From: Piscirickettsiaceae bacterium
GTDB taxonomy: Bacteria; Pseudomonadota; Gammaproteobacteria; Nitrosococcales; Methylophagaceae
Direction: 5' to 3'
Assembly (NCBI GenBank): GCA_013215775.1
Contig: JABSQO010000009.1
Location: 1 to 64,000, forward strand
DNA: 64,000 nucleotides
The stretch's first letter is position 1, and each line of letters starts with the position of its first letter. The translations under genes were made by a program, and so were the position numbers. Below, one piece after another: positions 17,039 to 27,870 of this stretch. The notes under the pieces were generated by a model that saw only the letters and a program-made list of their open reading frames with translations, was not told the origin of the DNA and made no database searches.

Positions 17039-18007
17039 TTGGATATTCAATCCATTTATTCACTGATCGAAGATGATATGGCAGCGGTTGATTCCATGAT
17101 TCAATCGCGGTTGCAGTCCGATGTCGTTTTAATCAATCAATTAGGCCACTACATTATCAATAGTGGCGGCAAGCGTTTACGCCCCGCATTAGCTATTTTA
17201 TGTGCTCGTGCCTGTGGTTACCAAGGCGGACAACACATTAATCTCGCCACTATTATCGAATTTATTCACACCGCAACATTATTACATGATGATGTTGTTG
17301 ATGGTTCTGAACTTCGGCGTGGCCAAGAAACAGCTAATTCGCTATGGGGTAATGAGGCGAGTGTTTTAGTCGGTGATTTTCTATACACCCGTTCCTTTGA
17401 AATGATGGTAGAAATGGAATCAATGCCATTAATGAAAATCCTATCTCATACCACTAATGTGATTGCGGAAGGCGAGGTTCTACAATTACTGAATTGTAAT
17501 GATGCGGATGTTTCGGAAGCCAACTATCTGGAAGTTATCCATCATAAAACAGCGAAATTATTTGAAGCTGCTGGAAAGCTCGGTGCCGTGATTAGCCAAA
17601 GTGGCTCACAGGTTGAACAAGCCATGGCGGACTATGCCATGCATCTTGGTAGCGCTTTTCAATTAGTTGATGATTTATTGGATTACAGTGAATCTAGTGA
17701 TGCCATTGGTAAAAATATTGGCGACGATCTTGCTGAAGGAAAAGCAACTTTGCCACTCATTTATGCTATGCGTCAGGGTAATGCGCAACAAACCCACGTT
17801 ATTCGTGAAGCTATCGAACAAGGTCAACGTGATAAAATTGATGACATTATCACTATTATTGAACAAACCGGCGCTATTGATTACACCTCCCGAGCAGCCC
17901 AGCAAGAAGTAGAACAAGCCAAGATGGCATTATCTATTATTGACGATTCGCAATACAAACAAGCCCTACTAGGCTTGGCGGATTTCGCTATCAATCGTAC
18001 TTACTAA
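17039..18007 (+). CDS. ispB: polyprenyl diphosphate synthase (octaprenyl type)
   Basis: 322 residues of the trans-isoprenyl synthase fold. The first Asp-rich motif is DDVVDGSELRRG, the second DDLLDYSESSDAIGKNIGDDLAEGK; GGKRLRPAL precedes them. It elongates farnesyl diphosphate to the ubiquinone side chain. The start appears to be TTG at 17039, giving an N-terminus that lines up with IspB. Divergent from rplU, as in E. coli. Here it is followed by a ferredoxin-like gene and squalene genes, all within short distances. Confidence 0.9.
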   Translation: MDIQSIYSLIEDDMAAVDSMIQSRLQSDVVLINQLGHYIINSGGKRLRPALAILCARACGYQGGQHINLATIIEFIHTATLLHDDVVDGSELRRGQETANSLWGNEASVLVGDFLYTRSFEMMVEMESMPLMKILSHTTNVIAEGEVLQLLNCNDADVSEANYLEVIHHKTAKLFEAAGKLGAVISQSGSQVEQAMADYAMHLGSAFQLVDDLLDYSESSDAIGKNIGDDLAEGKATLPLIYAMRQGNAQQTHVIREAIEQGQRDKIDDIITIIEQTGAIDYTSRAAQQEVEQAKMALSIIDDSQYKQALLGLADFAINRTY

Positions 18008-18033
18008 CCCCAGACTTATATTCAATAAACAAC

Positions 18034-18336
18034 ATGACTGAAATCTATCGCTACCACTTATTTTTCTGCACTAATGAACGTGATGATGATAGAGATTATT
18101 GTCAGCAACACGGGGCCAAATCATTACGCGAATATGCTAAACAACGTGTCAAACAACTCAAGTTAACAAAAGTACGGGTGAATAATGCCGGCTGTTTAAA
18201 CCGTTGTACTTTGGGACCCATATTGGTGATCTATCCTGAAGGGGTTTGGTATCAGTATCAGAATGAAGCAGATATCGATGAAATCATCGAATCCCATCTC
18301 CAAAATGGAAAAATCGTAAAAAGGCTACAACGATGA
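18034..18336 (+). CDS. thioredoxin-like [2Fe-2S] ferredoxin
   Basis: A 100-residue protein with the thin ferredoxin pattern: CTNERDDDRDYC near the N-terminus and GCLNRCTLGP in the middle, giving four cysteines for a [2Fe-2S] cluster on a thioredoxin-like fold. Similar to cyanobacterial-type shethna ferredoxins and the NuoE C-terminal domain. The partner is unknown. Its stop overlaps the start of hpnD by 4 bp, so a redox role linked to squalene or isoprenoid synthesis is possible but inferred only from position. Confidence 0.82.
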   Translation: MTEIYRYHLFFCTNERDDDRDYCQQHGAKSLREYAKQRVKQLKLTKVRVNNAGCLNRCTLGPILVIYPEGVWYQYQNEADIDEIIESHLQNGKIVKRLQR

Positions 18337-19178
18337 CGCCGGATGAGTATTGCAAAGATAAGGCATCCAAAAGCGGTTCTAGCTTCTATTACAGTTTCCT
18401 GTTTCTACCTGAAAAACAACGACAAGCGATCATCGCGCTCTATGCCTTTTGTCGAGAAGTTGATGATACTGTTGATGAAATAAGTGATGTTGATATCGCT
18501 CGCAGTAAACTGGAATGGTGGCGCCAAGAAGTCCAGCAAACATTTAAAGGCAAAGCGAGCCATCCTGTTGGTAAAGCCTTATATATAGCCTTACAGAATT
18601 TCGATTTGCATGAAGAGTATTTCATGGAAATTATTGATGGTATGGCCATGGACTTAGACCAGTTCTCATATTCAGAATTTAAACATCTCGCGCTATATTG
18701 CCACCGTGCAGCTAGCGTAGTTGGCTTACTCTCTGCCGAAATTTTTGGTTACCAAGATCGTAAAACACTAAAATATGCTGAAAATCTTGGCATGGCTTTG
18801 CAGTTGACCAACATTATTCGTGATGTCCGTGAAGATGCTGAACGTGGACGCATCTATTTACCACAGGATGAATTACAAAAATTCAATGTGAATTCTGATG
18901 ATTTACTTAATCTCAAATCTAGCCCTGAGCTCATTGAATTACTAAGATTTCAGGCAACTCGGGCAAATGACTTCTATCAGAAAGCTTTTCAATCACTACC
19001 TGATTGTGATCGGTACACTCAACGTACCGGATTGATCATGTCCGCTATCTACCAAGCAACATTAAAAGAAATCGAACGTGATGGTTTTCAGGTAATGCAA
19101 CATCGCGTCTCACTAACACCTGTTAGAAAATTATGGATTGCATGGCGAACAGCGCGTCGCCAAAAACATTTTAAATGA
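18333..19178 (+). CDS. hpnD: presqualene diphosphate synthase, squalene/phytoene synthase family
   Basis: 281 residues of the squalene/phytoene synthase family. Both Mg-binding Asp motifs are visible: REVDDTVDE near residue 45 and NIIRDVREDAERGRIYLP near 165. HpnD joins two farnesyl diphosphates into presqualene diphosphate. The next gene encodes HpnE, which favours the HpnD assignment over phytoene synthase. HpnC, which normally completes the C-D-E route, is not in the window. Four-base overlaps with both neighbours indicate translational coupling. Confidence 0.85.
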   Translation: MTPDEYCKDKASKSGSSFYYSFLFLPEKQRQAIIALYAFCREVDDTVDEISDVDIARSKLEWWRQEVQQTFKGKASHPVGKALYIALQNFDLHEEYFMEIIDGMAMDLDQFSYSEFKHLALYCHRAASVVGLLSAEIFGYQDRKTLKYAENLGMALQLTNIIRDVREDAERGRIYLPQDELQKFNVNSDDLLNLKSSPELIELLRFQATRANDFYQKAFQSLPDCDRYTQRTGLIMSAIYQATLKEIERDGFQVMQHRVSLTPVRKLWIAWRTARRQKHFK

Positions 19179-20464
19179 CTGAGACAACCTTGATCATAGG
19201 GGGTGGCTGGAGTGGACTAGCTGCAGCTATTACCCTTATTCAGCAAGGACACAAAGTACATTTAATTGAATCCGCTAAACAATTAGGTGGTCGTGCTCGC
19301 AATGTGGGGTGGCAAGGTCAAACTATTGATAATGGCCAACACCTAATGATCGGTGCATATGACCATATGTTGGCGATAATGCGCTCGATAGGTATCAATC
19401 CAACTGAGGCTTTTCATCGCCAGTCTATCGATATCACTATTTATGATACTGATTACCCGCCATTAAATTTATCCGCCAAGGGCAAGCTTCCATGGCCATT
19501 GTCTTTAGCATGGAATCTTATTCGCAGTGCCGGATTTTCTGGGTTATTACAGGTCTCCCGACTACAAGCCAATATTCCTAAAGTATTATCGGGGAATGAT
19601 ATAACAGTCAGTGATTGGCTCCTAAAAACAAGGCAGTCTGATCGCCTTATTAAACAATTATGGGAGCCATTATGCTTGGCGACACTCAATACGCCCATCG
19701 ATCATGCTTCTGCTCACACTCTTGCAAAAGTATTACAAGATAGCCTTGGCCAACATAAATCTGCTGCAGATTTACTGATACCTCAACAAGCTCTTGGCGA
19801 TCTATTTCCTAATGTTGCCGCCGAATATATTAAACGGCATGGCGGTCAAATCAGCTTGCAAACTCGAGTCCAAGGACTCATTGTTCAGCAAGGGAAAGTG
19901 ACCGGCATTAACATTCAAGATGGCAAAATCATTACTGCAGATTCCATCATCATTGCCACTAACCCCTCACAAAGCGCTAAGCTTCTAAAATCGCATATTA
20001 CGATTGATAAACCTATTGAATATCCAATTTGTACCGTCTACTTACAATACCCAATAGATATAAGATTACCTGCTCCTATGCTAGGAATGTCTGGAACAGT
20101 CAGTCAGTGGTTATTTGACCGTAGTGAACAATCTCCAGGCTTAATAGCTGTGGTCATTAGTGCCCCAGGAAAACATGAAAAACTCTCCAGCAATGAGTTA
20201 ATCCAACAGGTCTGCAAAGAAATACGCCAAGTGCTACCTGATCTTCCTGCTACGGTTGAAAAAGGGTTTGTGATCCGTGAAAAACGCGCGACCTTTGCCT
20301 GCACTGTCAATATAGAAAATCAACGGCCGAAATGTGAGACAACGATTAAAGGATTATGGTTAGCGGGAGATTTTGTTGCCAATTCATACCCCTCCACATT
20401 AGAGGGGGCCATCCGAAATGGAAAGAATGCAGCTCAGCAACTATTATCAACTAAAAACAGTTAG
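19175..20464 (+). CDS. hpnE: hydroxysqualene dehydroxylase HpnE (FAD-dependent amine-oxidase fold)
   Basis: 429 residues. The N-terminal dinucleotide-binding loop reads IIGGGWSGLAAA, with the acidic residue closing the fold at LIESAKQLGGRAR; the C-terminal FAD motif is GLWLAGDFVANSYPSTLEGAI. The phrase TIDNGQHLMIGAY is typical of HpnE rather than CrtI desaturases. HpnE reduces hydroxysqualene to squalene. No squalene-hopene cyclase is nearby, so the end product (hopanoid or C30 carotenoid) is not settled here. Confidence 0.85.
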   Translation: MTETTLIIGGGWSGLAAAITLIQQGHKVHLIESAKQLGGRARNVGWQGQTIDNGQHLMIGAYDHMLAIMRSIGINPTEAFHRQSIDITIYDTDYPPLNLSAKGKLPWPLSLAWNLIRSAGFSGLLQVSRLQANIPKVLSGNDITVSDWLLKTRQSDRLIKQLWEPLCLATLNTPIDHASAHTLAKVLQDSLGQHKSAADLLIPQQALGDLFPNVAAEYIKRHGGQISLQTRVQGLIVQQGKVTGINIQDGKIITADSIIIATNPSQSAKLLKSHITIDKPIEYPICTVYLQYPIDIRLPAPMLGMSGTVSQWLFDRSEQSPGLIAVVISAPGKHEKLSSNELIQQVCKEIRQVLPDLPATVEKGFVIREKRATFACTVNIENQRPKCETTIKGLWLAGDFVANSYPSTLEGAIRNGKNAAQQLLSTKNS

Positions 20465-20487
20465 TTAACATCACTTTACTAACTGTT
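20456..20487 (+). other. perfect 10-bp hairpin over the hpnE stop
   Basis: AACAGTTAGT and ACTAACTGTT form a perfect stem with a 12-nt loop; the hpnE TAG is within the left arm. No T-run follows, so it is more likely an mRNA-stability element or weak terminator than a full terminator. Confidence 0.45.
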
Positions 20488-20530
20488 ATACTGTGCTCCA
20501 TTCAAATTAGCTAACCCTCAAAGGAACATT

Positions 20531-20806
20531 ATGTTTGCACAAATAAAATTACTTTTTATCGCACTTTTCCTTAGTGCATTTCTTACCGCTTGCGGCACCA
20601 AAACAAGTGAAGCAGAAATCGAAATGAATATGTCAGAACAAGATGTTATCGAAATGATGGGAGAGCCGAGCTTAAGCCAATCTCACACAATTGATGACTT
20701 AACTGCAACACATATCGAATGGATGGATAAAGACGGCATGCTTAGTGTGCAATTTATTAATGGTGAAGCCAAATTTAACCACTTTATACCAACCCCTGAC
20801 GAATAA
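20531..20806 (+). CDS. small lipoprotein, SmpA/OmlA-like
   Basis: 91 residues with a lipoprotein signal: hydrophobic stretch (about 5-19) ending in the lipobox LTAC at Cys-21. The mature part contains MSEQDVIEMMGEPSLSQ...IEWMDKDGMLSVQFINGEA. A 'm..ev..llG.P' helix followed by beta strands is the pattern of the small BamE/SmpA-like fold. It would be an envelope lipoprotein of unknown role. AAGGA Shine-Dalgarno. One base separates it from the SDR gene. Confidence 0.7.
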   Translation: MFAQIKLLFIALFLSAFLTACGTKTSEAEIEMNMSEQDVIEMMGEPSLSQSHTIDDLTATHIEWMDKDGMLSVQFINGEAKFNHFIPTPDE

Positions 20807-20807
20807 A

Positions 20808-21539
20808 ATGGACTATAGTCCAGCGTCAGACCTGCTTAATCAGCACGTCATACTAATTACGGGTGCGGGTAATGGTATTGGTGCTGCGGTGGCTAAAGCT
20901 TATGCTCGCCACGGTGCCACCGTTATTTTGCTTGATAAAAATGTACCTGCGCTAACAAAAACCTATGATGATATTATTGCCAAAGATGGTTCAACACCAG
21001 CAATTTATCCACTTGATCTAAAAGGTGCCAGTATCCCTGACTACGACACATTAGTGAGTAGTATTGAGGAAAACTTTGGGCGTTTAGATGGTGTGGTTCA
21101 CTGTGCCGCGAGCTTAGGACAATTAGCTCCCGTTGAGCATCAAGATCCTAAAACATGGTTAGAAACTCTTCATATAAATCTCACCGCACCCTATTTATTA
21201 ACACGCTCGTGTTTGCCTCTAATCCAAAGAAGTGATTCGGCATCGATTATCTTTACAACAGACGAGCATAAGGACAAGGCTTATTGGTCTAGTTATGGCC
21301 TAAGCAAAGCGGGCATTGAAGCGTTAAGTAAGCAACTGGCAGATGAACTTGAATCTGAAGGTCGAGTTCGTGTCAACTGCATTGATCCGGGTTCGGTAAA
21401 AACATCGCTACATACTCTCGCTTTTCCTGGCATCGATCCCACAAACTTAGTTAATCCTAACGATATTGTTAATAACTACCTTTATTTAATGGGAAAAGAT
21501 AGTCACAACATCAATGGCGAACTTCTCCACGCGCAATAA
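20808..21539 (+). CDS. short-chain dehydrogenase/reductase, YciK-like
   Basis: 243 residues of a classical SDR: TGAGNGIGAAVA (cofactor loop), an Asn-containing strand before HINLTAPYLLTRS, and the catalytic YGLSKAG (Tyr-x-x-x-Lys). The sequence HVILITGAGNGIGAAVAKAYARHGATVILLDKN resembles E. coli YciK most. The Asp-Lys (LLDKN) after strand two suggests NAD(H) rather than NADP(H). The frame opens at 20745, but the ATG at 20808 fits the family. Substrate unknown. Confidence 0.8.
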   Translation: MDYSPASDLLNQHVILITGAGNGIGAAVAKAYARHGATVILLDKNVPALTKTYDDIIAKDGSTPAIYPLDLKGASIPDYDTLVSSIEENFGRLDGVVHCAASLGQLAPVEHQDPKTWLETLHINLTAPYLLTRSCLPLIQRSDSASIIFTTDEHKDKAYWSSYGLSKAGIEALSKQLADELESEGRVRVNCIDPGSVKTSLHTLAFPGIDPTNLVNPNDIVNNYLYLMGKDSHNINGELLHAQ

Positions 21540-21653
21540 ACGACTGTCAAACTACTGTCGCAAGCCAATAACCTATTGATATACTTATGCAATATTATTC
21601 TGGCATAGTTCTGGCTAGTATCTTAGTCATCGGAATACTAGGAAGAACTTGAT

Positions 21654-22586
21654 ATGGCAAAGCGGCTACAACCTGAAACAGCAAAATTATCACTGGTCGG
21701 TAAAAACGCTTTAGATATAGCGCACTACGACAACAGCAGCATTGAAGCTGTTGCCTTGAATTTACCCGCTATTTTACAAACTACGTTAGAACTAGAAGAA
21801 GTTGTTAATTTATTTCATGCTGAAATCAGTAAAGTCATCGATTACGATAGCCTCCATTATCAGCATGAAGGCTTACACTGTGATATTAGTACTGGTAGCC
21901 ATAGCCATCATTCATGTAACTATCGTTTAGAAATGAATAAAATGTGGTTAGGTGAAATTACCTTAACACGCCGTAATCGATTTAATGATGATGACACTAA
22001 AGGTATTGAAGACTTATTATGTAAACTTATTTATCCTCTTCGTAATTGTTTATTGTTCCGTCAGGCACAATCTGCTGCATTACAAGATAAATTAACAGGC
22101 TTAAATAACCGAGGCGCCTTTGACACCAGCCTAAAACGAGAAATCGACTTAGCTCATCGTCAACATATTCCGATGTCATTATTGGTGCTTGATATTGATT
22201 GCTTCAAATCCGTAAACGATACCTATGGACATAGTAGTGGTGATTTGGCACTGCAGGCAGTGGCCAAGGCCATTACTGAAACGATGCGTCGCAGTGATAT
22301 TGCCTTCCGTTTTGGTGGTGAAGAATTCACTCTTCTTTTAAGCAATACTGACAGTGAAGCAGCTCGATTAGTAGCCGAGCGTATTCGCGTCGCTATTTCA
22401 CAACTTACTTGTAATGATGGTAAGCGTACTTTTGGCTTTACTGTTAGCGTAGGTGTCGCACAGTTAGCGCAAGGTGAAAATGGTTCTGCACTCTTTGATC
22501 GTACTGACCAAGCTTTATATCAAGCTAAAAAGTCAGGTCGTAATCAAACCATTTGTGCTGAAACTACTGTCAGTCAAGATCATTAG
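21654..22586 (+). CDS. diguanylate cyclase with N-terminal GAF-like sensor
   Basis: 310 residues. Residues about 25-140 form a soluble sensor region that looks GAF-like (ILQTTLELEEVVNLFHAEISKVIDYD). The GGDEF domain (about 145-305) has DKLTGLNNRGAFD, the active-site GGEEF, and an RRSD five residues before it, which is a typical RxxD inhibitory site for c-di-GMP feedback. So it should be an active, product-inhibited cyclase making c-di-GMP. No membrane segments. It stands alone between the SDR and rluB (convergent). Confidence 0.88.
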   Translation: MAKRLQPETAKLSLVGKNALDIAHYDNSSIEAVALNLPAILQTTLELEEVVNLFHAEISKVIDYDSLHYQHEGLHCDISTGSHSHHSCNYRLEMNKMWLGEITLTRRNRFNDDDTKGIEDLLCKLIYPLRNCLLFRQAQSAALQDKLTGLNNRGAFDTSLKREIDLAHRQHIPMSLLVLDIDCFKSVNDTYGHSSGDLALQAVAKAITETMRRSDIAFRFGGEEFTLLLSNTDSEAARLVAERIRVAISQLTCNDGKRTFGFTVSVGVAQLAQGENGSALFDRTDQALYQAKKSGRNQTICAETTVSQDH

Positions 22587-22618
22587 ATAACAATCTTATC
22601 TCTTGCGGCTTAATTAAA

Positions 22619-23494
22619 TCATCGTCCGCGAATTCTAGGTGCGCGCCTCGATTTAACATTATCACTGTTTGTTTTTTTGCGTGGCTTATTGCTGACGTCC
22701 TTCAAAGATCGTAATTTTTTCTCACGCTGCGCGCGACCTAATTTAGGTACTGTTGGAGCCGTTAATTCTACTGCATCATACAATGTTTCTAAGTCGCTTC
22801 CTTCCAGCATCATCCACCGACCCATTCTGAGTTGCTTTGGAATAATCACTGTTCCATAGCGTACTCTCATCAATCGGCTAACTTGCACACCCTGACTTTC
22901 CCAAAGCCGACGAATTTCTCGGTTACGGCCTTCTTGAATTACAACATGGTACCAGTGGTTAGCACCCTCACCACCCGCATCCTGAATATCGGTAAAATGA
23001 GCCTTGCCGTCATCTAATTCAACACCATCACGCAGGTTCTGCATCATTTCCGATGTCACATCACCCAATACTCGCACCGCATATTCACGATCCATTTCAT
23101 TTGATGGATGCATTAATTTATTCGCCAATTCACCATCGGTCGTTAAAATGATCAAACCACTGGTATTGATATCTAATCGACCAACGCTCACCCAACGACC
23201 TTCTTCTGGTGCCGGTAATGATTGGAAAATGGTACGTCGACCTTCTGGATCATTGCGAGTACAAACTTCACCTACAGGCTTGTTATAAAGCAATACTTGT
23301 TGTGGCTGTTGCCATAAACGTTTGGGTGATAGTGCTTTATTCTCAAGACGTATGCTATCGCCTTGTTCAATCTGATCACCTAATTTAGCCACATCACCAT
23401 TCACAGTGACTTTGCCTTCTTTGATTAGGCTTTCAAGCTGACGGCGAGATCCATATCCCGCTCGCGCTAATACTTTCTGAATTCTTTCTGCCAT
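22619..23494 (-). CDS. rluB: 23S rRNA pseudouridine(2605) synthase
   Basis: 291 residues: an N-terminal S4 domain (about 1-60, RIQKVLARAGYGSRRQLESLI), then the RsuA-family catalytic domain with GRLDINTSGLIILTTDGELAN holding the catalytic Asp, and RNREIRRLWES. A basic low-complexity tail (KKLRSLKDVSNKPRKK..., about 250-291) is common in RluB. It modifies the large-subunit rRNA. Confidence 0.92.
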   Translation of the reverse strand: MAERIQKVLARAGYGSRRQLESLIKEGKVTVNGDVAKLGDQIEQGDSIRLENKALSPKRLWQQPQQVLLYNKPVGEVCTRNDPEGRRTIFQSLPAPEEGRWVSVGRLDINTSGLIILTTDGELANKLMHPSNEMDREYAVRVLGDVTSEMMQNLRDGVELDDGKAHFTDIQDAGGEGANHWYHVVIQEGRNREIRRLWESQGVQVSRLMRVRYGTVIIPKQLRMGRWMMLEGSDLETLYDAVELTAPTVPKLGRAQREKKLRSLKDVSNKPRKKTNSDNVKSRRAPRIRGR

Positions 23495-23538
23495 TACTTC
23501 GTGTCTCCCGACATGGTTAATTAATAATTATTTTCGTA

Positions 23539-24759
23539 TTACAGTTTATAGCTTAAACCCATTGCTGACCTGACTTCTTCTAAGGTCTCACGGGCGACCT
23601 CGCGCGCTGCTTCATTACCATCTTCAATAATCCGACGAACATCTTCAGGATGCTGACTTAGCTCCTCAGCCCGCTCACGAATGGGCTTTAATTCTGCAGA
23701 TATTGCATCAATTAATGGCCCTTTACAATCCAAACAACCAATTCCCGCGGTACGACAACCTTCTTGTACCCATGCTTTTTGATCTTCCGTCGCATATATT
23801 TCATGTAACTGCCAAACAGGGCATTTATCGGGATCCCCAGGGTCAGTTCTACGCACTCGCTGAGGATCTGTTGGCATTTTTTTTATCTTTTCAGCCAACG
23901 TATCATCCGGCTCACGCAAGGCAATCGTATTCCCATAAGATTTAGACATTTTCTGACCATCTAAACCAGGCATTTTTGCTGCCGTCGTTAATAAAGCTTG
24001 TGGTTCTGGCAAGATCACTTTGCCACCGCCTTCGAGATAACCAAACAAACGTTCTGTATCCCCTAAAGCTAGATTTTGCTGGCTCTTTAACAATGCTCTA
24101 GCCGTTTCTAAGGCTTCCGCATCTCCTCGTTCTGTATAAGCTCTACGTAGGTTTGAATACAGTTTAGCGTTCTTCTTACCCATTTTTTTAATGGCCGCTT
24201 CAGCTTTTGCTTCAAAGTCTTTTTCACGACCATAAATATGATTAAAACGACGAGCCACTTCACGTGTTAATTCAACGTGAACAACTTGATCTTCACCAAC
24301 AGGTACTTGTCCTGCACGATAAATTAAAATATCAGCACTTTGTAATAGTGGGTAACCCAAAAAACCATATGTTGATAAATCTTTTTCCTTCAATTTTTCT
24401 TGTTGGTCTTTATAAGTAGGGACCCGCTCTAACCATGACATTGGCGTTATCATTGATAATAACAGGTGCAACTCAGCATGTTCTGGTACTTGTGATTGCA
24501 AAAATAAAGACACCGCTGAAGGTTCAATACCCGCGGCCATCCAATCAATAACCATTTCCCAAACACTATCTTCAATAATGCCGCTTTCATCATAATGTGT
24601 CGTCAACGCATGCCAATCTGCCACAAAAAAGAAACAATCAAACTCATGCTGAAGGGTGATCCAGTTTTTTAATACGCCATGGTAATGCCCCAGATGAAGC
24701 TTCCCTGTTGGACGCATTCCTGAAACGATTCGACGGGATTGTAATGCTACCGTATCCAA
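23539..24759 (-). CDS. trpS: tryptophanyl-tRNA synthetase
   Basis: 406 residues of class I synthetase: SGMRPTGKLHLGHYHG (HIGH-type) at the N-terminus and GQKMSKSYGN (KMSKS). About 70 residues longer than E. coli TrpS, because of an insert around residues 185-260 (RRAYTERGDAEALETARALLKSQQ), as in the Pseudomonas long form. No ATG suits: the start is a TTG at 24759 with AGGAGA 5 nt upstream. The frame upstream of it overlaps the M50 gene and has no family similarity. Confidence 0.93.
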   Translation of the reverse strand: MDTVALQSRRIVSGMRPTGKLHLGHYHGVLKNWITLQHEFDCFFFVADWHALTTHYDESGIIEDSVWEMVIDWMAAGIEPSAVSLFLQSQVPEHAELHLLLSMITPMSWLERVPTYKDQQEKLKEKDLSTYGFLGYPLLQSADILIYRAGQVPVGEDQVVHVELTREVARRFNHIYGREKDFEAKAEAAIKKMGKKNAKLYSNLRRAYTERGDAEALETARALLKSQQNLALGDTERLFGYLEGGGKVILPEPQALLTTAAKMPGLDGQKMSKSYGNTIALREPDDTLAEKIKKMPTDPQRVRRTDPGDPDKCPVWQLHEIYATEDQKAWVQEGCRTAGIGCLDCKGPLIDAISAELKPIRERAEELSQHPEDVRRIIEDGNEAAREVARETLEEVRSAMGLSYKL

Positions 24760-24796
24760 TGTGTTCTCCTGATTGTTATCAACAACAATCGTTATT

Positions 24797-27042
<2,246 letters not shown>

Positions 27043-27043
27043 A

Positions 27044-27418
27044 TTATAATTGCCGTCCTATCACTAATCCAAGCCACGTTGCGCCAAGACAAAGCGCAAC
27101 ACTTAAAAAGACATTCAATGCCGCTCGACTCAATTCACCTGACTCCAATAAGAGCAATGTTTCGATCGAAAAAGTAGAAAAAGTAGTAAATGCACCCAGA
27201 AAGCCAATAATAATGACTGGACGCCATTCTGCCGACAGTACACTACGTTCTACAATTAAGATGAAAAACAGCCCTATCAATAACGAACCCAGTACATTTA
27301 CAGCCAAGGTTCCATAAGGAAATTCTCGTCCAAATACACGATAAATATTCGAAGACATACCAAAACGCAATACAGCTCCAATCGCACCGCCACCTGCAAT
27401 CGCTAATAATTGTTGCAC
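27044..27418 (-). CDS. crcB: fluoride ion channel CrcB/Fluc
   Basis: 124 residues with four membrane helices. GGAIGAVLRFG at the N-terminus and the conserved GFLGAFTTFSTFS in helix 3 (Phe-box and Na+ site) identify Fluc, which works as a dual-topology dimer exporting fluoride. A single crcB gene implies antiparallel homodimer. DUF190 follows in the same operon. No fluoride riboswitch was found upstream. Confidence 0.93.
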   Translation of the reverse strand: MQQLLAIAGGGAIGAVLRFGMSSNIYRVFGREFPYGTLAVNVLGSLLIGLFFILIVERSVLSAEWRPVIIIGFLGAFTTFSTFSIETLLLLESGELSRAALNVFLSVALCLGATWLGLVIGRQL

Positions 27419-27870
27419 TGTTCTATCTCTATCAGTTCAAAAGGCATAGTTTACCTTACTTATCCATGTCAATTATTACAGAACAAAAAGGTGAACCTCT
27501 GCCACCTTTTAAATTCATCATTATAATATCTATCACTATTCGTTCAACTTGGATTCTAATTTGCCGCGGGTAGAGCGGGAAACCATTTATTCCAAGGGAA
27601 TAGCCCTAATTATACTTGCATAGCTAGCACTACCAAAACCGTCAAAACTTACGTGGTTCAAAATCGGAGGCCTTTTCTTCTTAATCTAAATACCATCGAA
27701 TAGACCCCGTGGCAGTCATACGTAAATCTGTATCAATATTGATTTTTCGCACGCCATATTACTAACATTAAATGCCAGAATGGCAAATTATGTTCTGCCG
27801 CATAATCTTAAGAGCAGTCTCATCGAAACAAGGGCCATCACGCCACTTATCTCATAAAATACCGTTGACT
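27419..27870. other. 452-bp intergenic region between crcB and pyk
   Basis: No reading frame or RNA gene is convincing. At 27486-27510 there is a hairpin AAAAGGTG/CACCTTTT with a 9-nt loop that could terminate transcription either way. Otherwise nothing recognisable; presumably it carries the crcB promoter and the pyk 3' UTR. Confidence 0.5.

Noticed and set aside
27419-27520. Fluoride riboswitch before crcB
   Set aside because: The conserved GGTGATGG and CTGATGACTCCTA parts are absent on the minus strand.
27640-27720. tRNA-like GTGGTTCAAAATCGG stretch
   Set aside because: No acceptor stem or anticodon arm can be drawn around it.
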